A DNA stretch of 64,000 nucleotides, from assembly GCF_022513565.1 (NCBI RefSeq), contig NZ_JAKWBE010000006.1, positions 1-64,000 on the forward strand. Direction: 5' to 3'. The notes under the pieces are model-generated. The model was not told the origin of the DNA. It was given only the letters and a program-made list of their open reading frames with translations, and did not search any database. The DNA comes from Streptomyces gilvus (GTDB lineage Bacteria; Actinomycetota; Actinomycetes; Streptomycetales; Streptomycetaceae). A program made the translations under genes and the position numbers. Numbering within the stretch: position 1 is the first letter of the stretch; the number at the start of each line of letters is the position of its first letter. Below, in pieces: positions 60,915 to 64,000 of the stretch.

Positions 60915-62153
60915 GTGACCACTGCCGCCGCCCGCGCCGCCCTCGACCTCACCGCCTCTCTCCCGGTCGCCGATCTGGCCGACTTCTACCGGGATCTGCA
61001 CCGCCATCCCGAACTCTCCCTCCAGGAGCACCGCACGGCGGCCCGGTTCGCCGAGCGGCTGAGGAAGGCCGGGTACGAGGTCGAGGAGGGCGTCGGCGCC
61101 ACCGGCGTCGCCGGGATGCTCAGGAACGGCGACGGGCCCACGGTCCTGCTGCGCGCCGACATGGACGCGCTGCCGGTCACCGAGGAGACCGGGCTGCCGT
61201 ACGCCTCCGAGGTGCCCGGGGTGATGCACGCGTGCGGGCACGATCTGCACGTGACCTGGCTCGCGGGCGCCGCGGAGGCGCTGGCCGCCGGGCGGGACGC
61301 CTGGAGCGGCACCCTGCTCGTGGTCGGCCAGCCCGCCGAGGAGACCGGCGAGGGCGCGGCACGGATGGTGGCGGACGGCCTGTACGAGCGGCTCGCCCGG
61401 CCGGACGTGCTGCTCGGACAGCACGCGGCGCCCGGCCCGGTCGGGTTCTACGCCCACACCCCGGGGCTGGTCATGTCCGCTTCGACGGACATCGACATCG
61501 TCGTGCACGGCCGGGGCGGGCACGGCTCACGGCCCGAGACGACCGTCGACCCTGTCGTCACGGCCGCCTACCTCGTGACCCGTCTGCAGACGGTCGTCTC
61601 CCGCGAGATCGCCGCCCGTGAGTCGGCCGTGCTGACCGTGGGGCGCATCGAGGCGGGCACCCGGCACAACATCATCCCGTCCGAGGCGCGCATCGCCCTC
61701 AACCTGCGCACCCAGTCCGACGAGGTGCGCGAGCGGATGATCGCGGCCGTCCGGCGCATCGCGGCCGGCGAGGCGCTCGCCGCCGGCTGCCCCCGCGAGC
61801 CGGAGATCCGGGTGGGCGCGGCCTTCCCGGTGACCGTCAACGACGCGGACACCGACCGCCGGGTGGCCGCCGTGCACGAGGAGGTGCTGGGCGCGGGGAC
61901 GGTGCTGGACTTCGGCCCGGTGATGGGCAGCGAGGACTTCCCCCGGCTGGCCGAGGGCGGGATCCCGTACGACTACTGGTTCGTGACGACGACGCCGGCC
62001 GAGGTGTGGGACGCGGCCGAGGGCGAGGACCTGATGGAGAAGTTCCTCGCCGTCCCCAGCAACCACAGCCCCCGCTTCGCACCCGACCTGGCGACGATCA
62101 CGCCGGGCGTACGGACGCTGGTGTCGGGGGCGCTGGCGTATCTCGCCGGTTAG
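60915..62153 (+). CDS. M20-family amidohydrolase
   Basis: The 412-residue protein is an M20D (AbgB/IAA-amino-acid hydrolase-type) peptidase: RDLHRHPELSLQEHRTA, LRADMDALPVTEETG, MHACGHDLHVTWLAG, QPAEETGEGAARM, SRPETTVDPV and GSEDFPRLAE. It hydrolyses amide bonds of N-acyl amino acids in the cytoplasm using two metal ions. TACGCT (60902-60907) lies 7 nt before GTG 60915, indicating a leaderless transcript, and so this start is favoured over TTG 60897. Confidence 0.9.
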   Translation: MTTAAARAALDLTASLPVADLADFYRDLHRHPELSLQEHRTAARFAERLRKAGYEVEEGVGATGVAGMLRNGDGPTVLLRADMDALPVTEETGLPYASEVPGVMHACGHDLHVTWLAGAAEALAAGRDAWSGTLLVVGQPAEETGEGAARMVADGLYERLARPDVLLGQHAAPGPVGFYAHTPGLVMSASTDIDIVVHGRGGHGSRPETTVDPVVTAAYLVTRLQTVVSREIAARESAVLTVGRIEAGTRHNIIPSEARIALNLRTQSDEVRERMIAAVRRIAAGEALAAGCPREPEIRVGAAFPVTVNDADTDRRVAAVHEEVLGAGTVLDFGPVMGSEDFPRLAEGGIPYDYWFVTTTPAEVWDAAEGEDLMEKFLAVPSNHSPRFAPDLATITPGVRTLVSGALAYLAG

Positions 62154-62174
62154 ACCGGACGCCTGGGCGGCGGC

Positions 62175-63248
62175 TCAGCCCTGGGTCTGCAACTGGCGCA
62201 GCTGGCGCTGGACATGGTCGAGCGCGCCCTGCCGGCGGCCGGGCACCCGTGAGCGCAGGTCCGCCAGCCGGGGCCCGAGTTCGCGGGCCGCCTCCGGGTC
62301 CCGGATCTGCCCCCACTGGTGGTGCGCCCGGTCCACCGCCGTCTCGACCTCCGGCGCGTCGGCAGCCTGCCCCGCCGTCAGCCGCGCGGCGGCCACCCCC
62401 AGCCAGGTGCGGCAGCTGCGCACCGGATCCCCGGCGAACATGGCCAGGTCCGCCCGGACCTCGGCCCAGTGCAGCGCGGACTCGGACCCGGGGCCGTACG
62501 CCCTCAGGGCCGCATGCTCGTGCCGGGCGGCGAGCGCGTCGGCGTCGGGGTGCCGTCCGGAGCGGACGGCGGCGGAGATGGCGGCGTGCGGGTCGTCGAC
62601 GGCCGGTGACTGCGGGGGCGGAGCCGTCGGCGCGGTCAGCACCAGCCCGGGAGCCTCGTCGGCGATCCGGCTCAGCGCCTGCTGGTGGAGCTGGTCCAGC
62701 GGCGGACGCCGGCCGCTTCTCAGCAGGGTCGCCACCGCCTTCATGTACGTCGGCACGGCCACCTCCCTGCGGGCGGGCGGCGGCGCGATCCGGCCGTGGA
62801 CGACGGTGTTGCGGCCGCAGTCCAGAGCGTTCGCCCGCAGCCACTCCCAGGTCTCGGCGTCGGCGTGCAGATCGAGCAGGAGGGTCGTCGCACCGGCGGG
62901 GCGCAGCCGCAGCTCCTCCCGGATCCAGTGCCAGGGCAGGCCGGTGTAGCGGACCGTGGCGGGGGTGGTCCGGGCCAGCGCGAGGTGCGGAAGCCGCTGG
63001 CGGCGGTCGAGTTGGAGCTGTCCGGTGACGAAGACGGTGAGCGGGCCCGGGGCCGCCGCGGCTGCCCGCAGCCGGGTCAGCACGGCCTGCGGCTCCAGGG
63101 GGTCGGCGAGTTCGACGACGTTGGCCGTGTCCGTGCCCGACAGCACCGACGGCGGGACGGCGGCGAGCACGGGGAGCACGGAGGCCGCGTCCACCAAGCA
63201 CCCCTTGCCCGCCGGGGCGGCGGCGAGCAGCAGCACGGTTCCTGGCAT
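62175..63248 (-). CDS. Hypothetical protein of the Streptomyces-type caspase-like/TPR group
   Basis: The 357-residue protein starts with a Rossmann-like or caspase-like half (MPGTVLLLAAAPAGKGCLVD, GPLTVFVTGQLQLDRRQR, HLALARTTPATVRYTGLPWH) and ends with TPR-like helices (HEHAALRAYGPGSESALHWA, CRTWLGVAAARLTAGQAADA). It has no signal peptide. I know of similar conserved Streptomyces proteins without function; the domain description is inference from the pattern of strands and helices. Confidence 0.65.
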   Translation of the reverse strand: MPGTVLLLAAAPAGKGCLVDAASVLPVLAAVPPSVLSGTDTANVVELADPLEPQAVLTRLRAAAAAPGPLTVFVTGQLQLDRRQRLPHLALARTTPATVRYTGLPWHWIREELRLRPAGATTLLLDLHADAETWEWLRANALDCGRNTVVHGRIAPPPARREVAVPTYMKAVATLLRSGRRPPLDQLHQQALSRIADEAPGLVLTAPTAPPPQSPAVDDPHAAISAAVRSGRHPDADALAARHEHAALRAYGPGSESALHWAEVRADLAMFAGDPVRSCRTWLGVAAARLTAGQAADAPEVETAVDRAHHQWGQIRDPEAARELGPRLADLRSRVPGRRQGALDHVQRQLRQLQTQG

Positions 63249-63437
63249 CGGTCCCTCCCCATCCCCCGTCGATCACGTACGGCAGCACCGTAACCGCTGC
63301 GGCTGCAAAGGTGGGTCTCCGGACCGCAAACGTGCCCTTCCGCCCGCCTCCCCCGACTTGCCCCTTCCCTTCCCACTTGCCAGGCCCCTTCCCCAGGTGT
63401 GCATTGGTAGGGGGCGAGGAGAGAGAGGAGCGCTCTC

Positions 63438-63905
63438 ATGGCTCATGTGGCACCCACGTCCGGCGGGATGATGGGGCGGGTCCGGGCGAACCGGGCCGCC
63501 CGCCCCACCCGCACACCCGACCTCTTCGACGAACGCGTCCACACCGCGGGGCGGTACGGCATCCCCGTGGTGCTCGGACTCCTCTACGGCTACTGGGCGG
63601 CCGCCAACCGCCGGGGCGGCGGTGAGATCACCGGCTGGAACATCCTGTTCGGCTTCGTGACGGCCGCGGCGTGGATCGTGCTGTGCATCGCCGTCGCGAC
63701 CTTCGCCCCGCTGCTCAGGCGGGAGCTGCACTCCCTGGTGAAGTCCGCCTTCGCGGGCGCCTCGATCGGCTTCCTCTACAGCCAGACCGGCGAGTCGGTG
63801 CTGCGCTCGGCCGCGCTGGGCGTGGCGGTGACCGCCGGCATCTTCCTCGTGTTCTTCTACCGCTACTACACACGCGAGGACGCCGTCGGCAACCGCATCC
63901 GCTGA
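63438..63905 (+). CDS. Small membrane protein of unknown function
   Basis: The 155-residue protein has four hydrophobic segments (YGIPVVLGLLYGYWAA, NILFGFVTAAAWIVLCIAVA, AFAGASIGFLYSQTG, AALGVAVTAGIFLVFF). GAGAGAGGAG lies 7 nt before the ATG. It is divergent from the previous gene; 63906-64000 shows no gene. Confidence 0.7.
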   Translation: MAHVAPTSGGMMGRVRANRAARPTRTPDLFDERVHTAGRYGIPVVLGLLYGYWAAANRRGGGEITGWNILFGFVTAAAWIVLCIAVATFAPLLRRELHSLVKSAFAGASIGFLYSQTGESVLRSAALGVAVTAGIFLVFFYRYYTREDAVGNRIR

Positions 63906-64000
63906 GACGACACCCGGTACACCCGTACGGAGTCCTTCCGCTCGCGGGTCCGGCGCCCGGGCGGTTGCCTGGGAGCGTGCCCTCACGCCTCAGGAGCGCC

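Overview
The window is about 64 kb of very GC-rich DNA. GTG starts, strong GC bias at third codon positions, many twin-start Sec and lipoprotein signal peptides, and family content (DUF4232, DUF4328, DUF4142, DUF6479, SPW repeats, XRE proteins with long acidic or Ala-rich linkers, an LAETG surface protein, a DasR-type operator before a GH18 gene) all point to a Streptomyces chromosome. No species is claimed. I see no tRNA, rRNA, CRISPR array, transposase or prophage module.

Layout. 1-5.1 kb: a four-gene, translationally coupled operon for uptake (binding protein, two permeases) and hydrolysis (GH36-like) of an alpha-galactoside-type sugar. 5.1-16.3 kb: small envelope proteins, two paralogous DUF4232 lipoproteins whose upstream regions are duplicated too, glutamate decarboxylase, a beta-propeller protein, a polysaccharide deacetylase and an XRE/membrane protein. 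16.4-25.9 kb: an S53 protease, a MarR regulator with a perfect operator upstream of itself and a partial copy before its SPW-repeat neighbour, an intact NarL-type two-component pair, a decayed second copy of such a pair fused to the remnant of an FtsX-type permease, a DUF347-type membrane protein and an orphan XylF-type lipoprotein. 26-32.5 kb: a GH18 chitinase with a dre-like operator, then secreted or membrane proteins of unknown role and a luciferase-family (DUF5519) protein.

32.7-43.4 kb: a PstCAB-type ABC system in which a normal phosphate-transport core (PstC, PstA, PstB) is interleaved with three PstS-like exported proteins (one membrane anchored, one of 868 residues, one fused to FnIII/Ig-like repeats) and a sortase-fold protein that has lost its catalytic residues. 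Two perfect hairpins bracket the PstS-Ig gene. This is the strongest candidate for an undescribed system.

43.4-53 kb: DUF6479, a 2OG-Fe(II) oxygenase, DUF4142, an LAETG surface protein, an ArsR repressor divergent from a cobalamin-riboswitch-controlled NiCoT transporter, a nucleoside hydrolase, and a short threonyl-tRNA synthetase preceded by an unannotated Thr-Thr-Thr leader peptide and a hairpin. 52.8-53.1 kb is a degenerate ~46-bp tandem repeat.

53.1-64 kb: a TPR-type XRE regulator divergent from a 51-residue secreted peptide, a 19-codon Trp-rich micro-ORF, a 1252-residue XRE-STAND-WD40 protein, then two adjacent secreted toxin-like proteins: a ribosome-inactivating protein with the complete active-site signature and an NPP1/NLP-family protein. 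Two identical 14-bp palindromes lie between the STAND gene and the RIP gene. An M20 amidohydrolase and two proteins of unknown function close the window.
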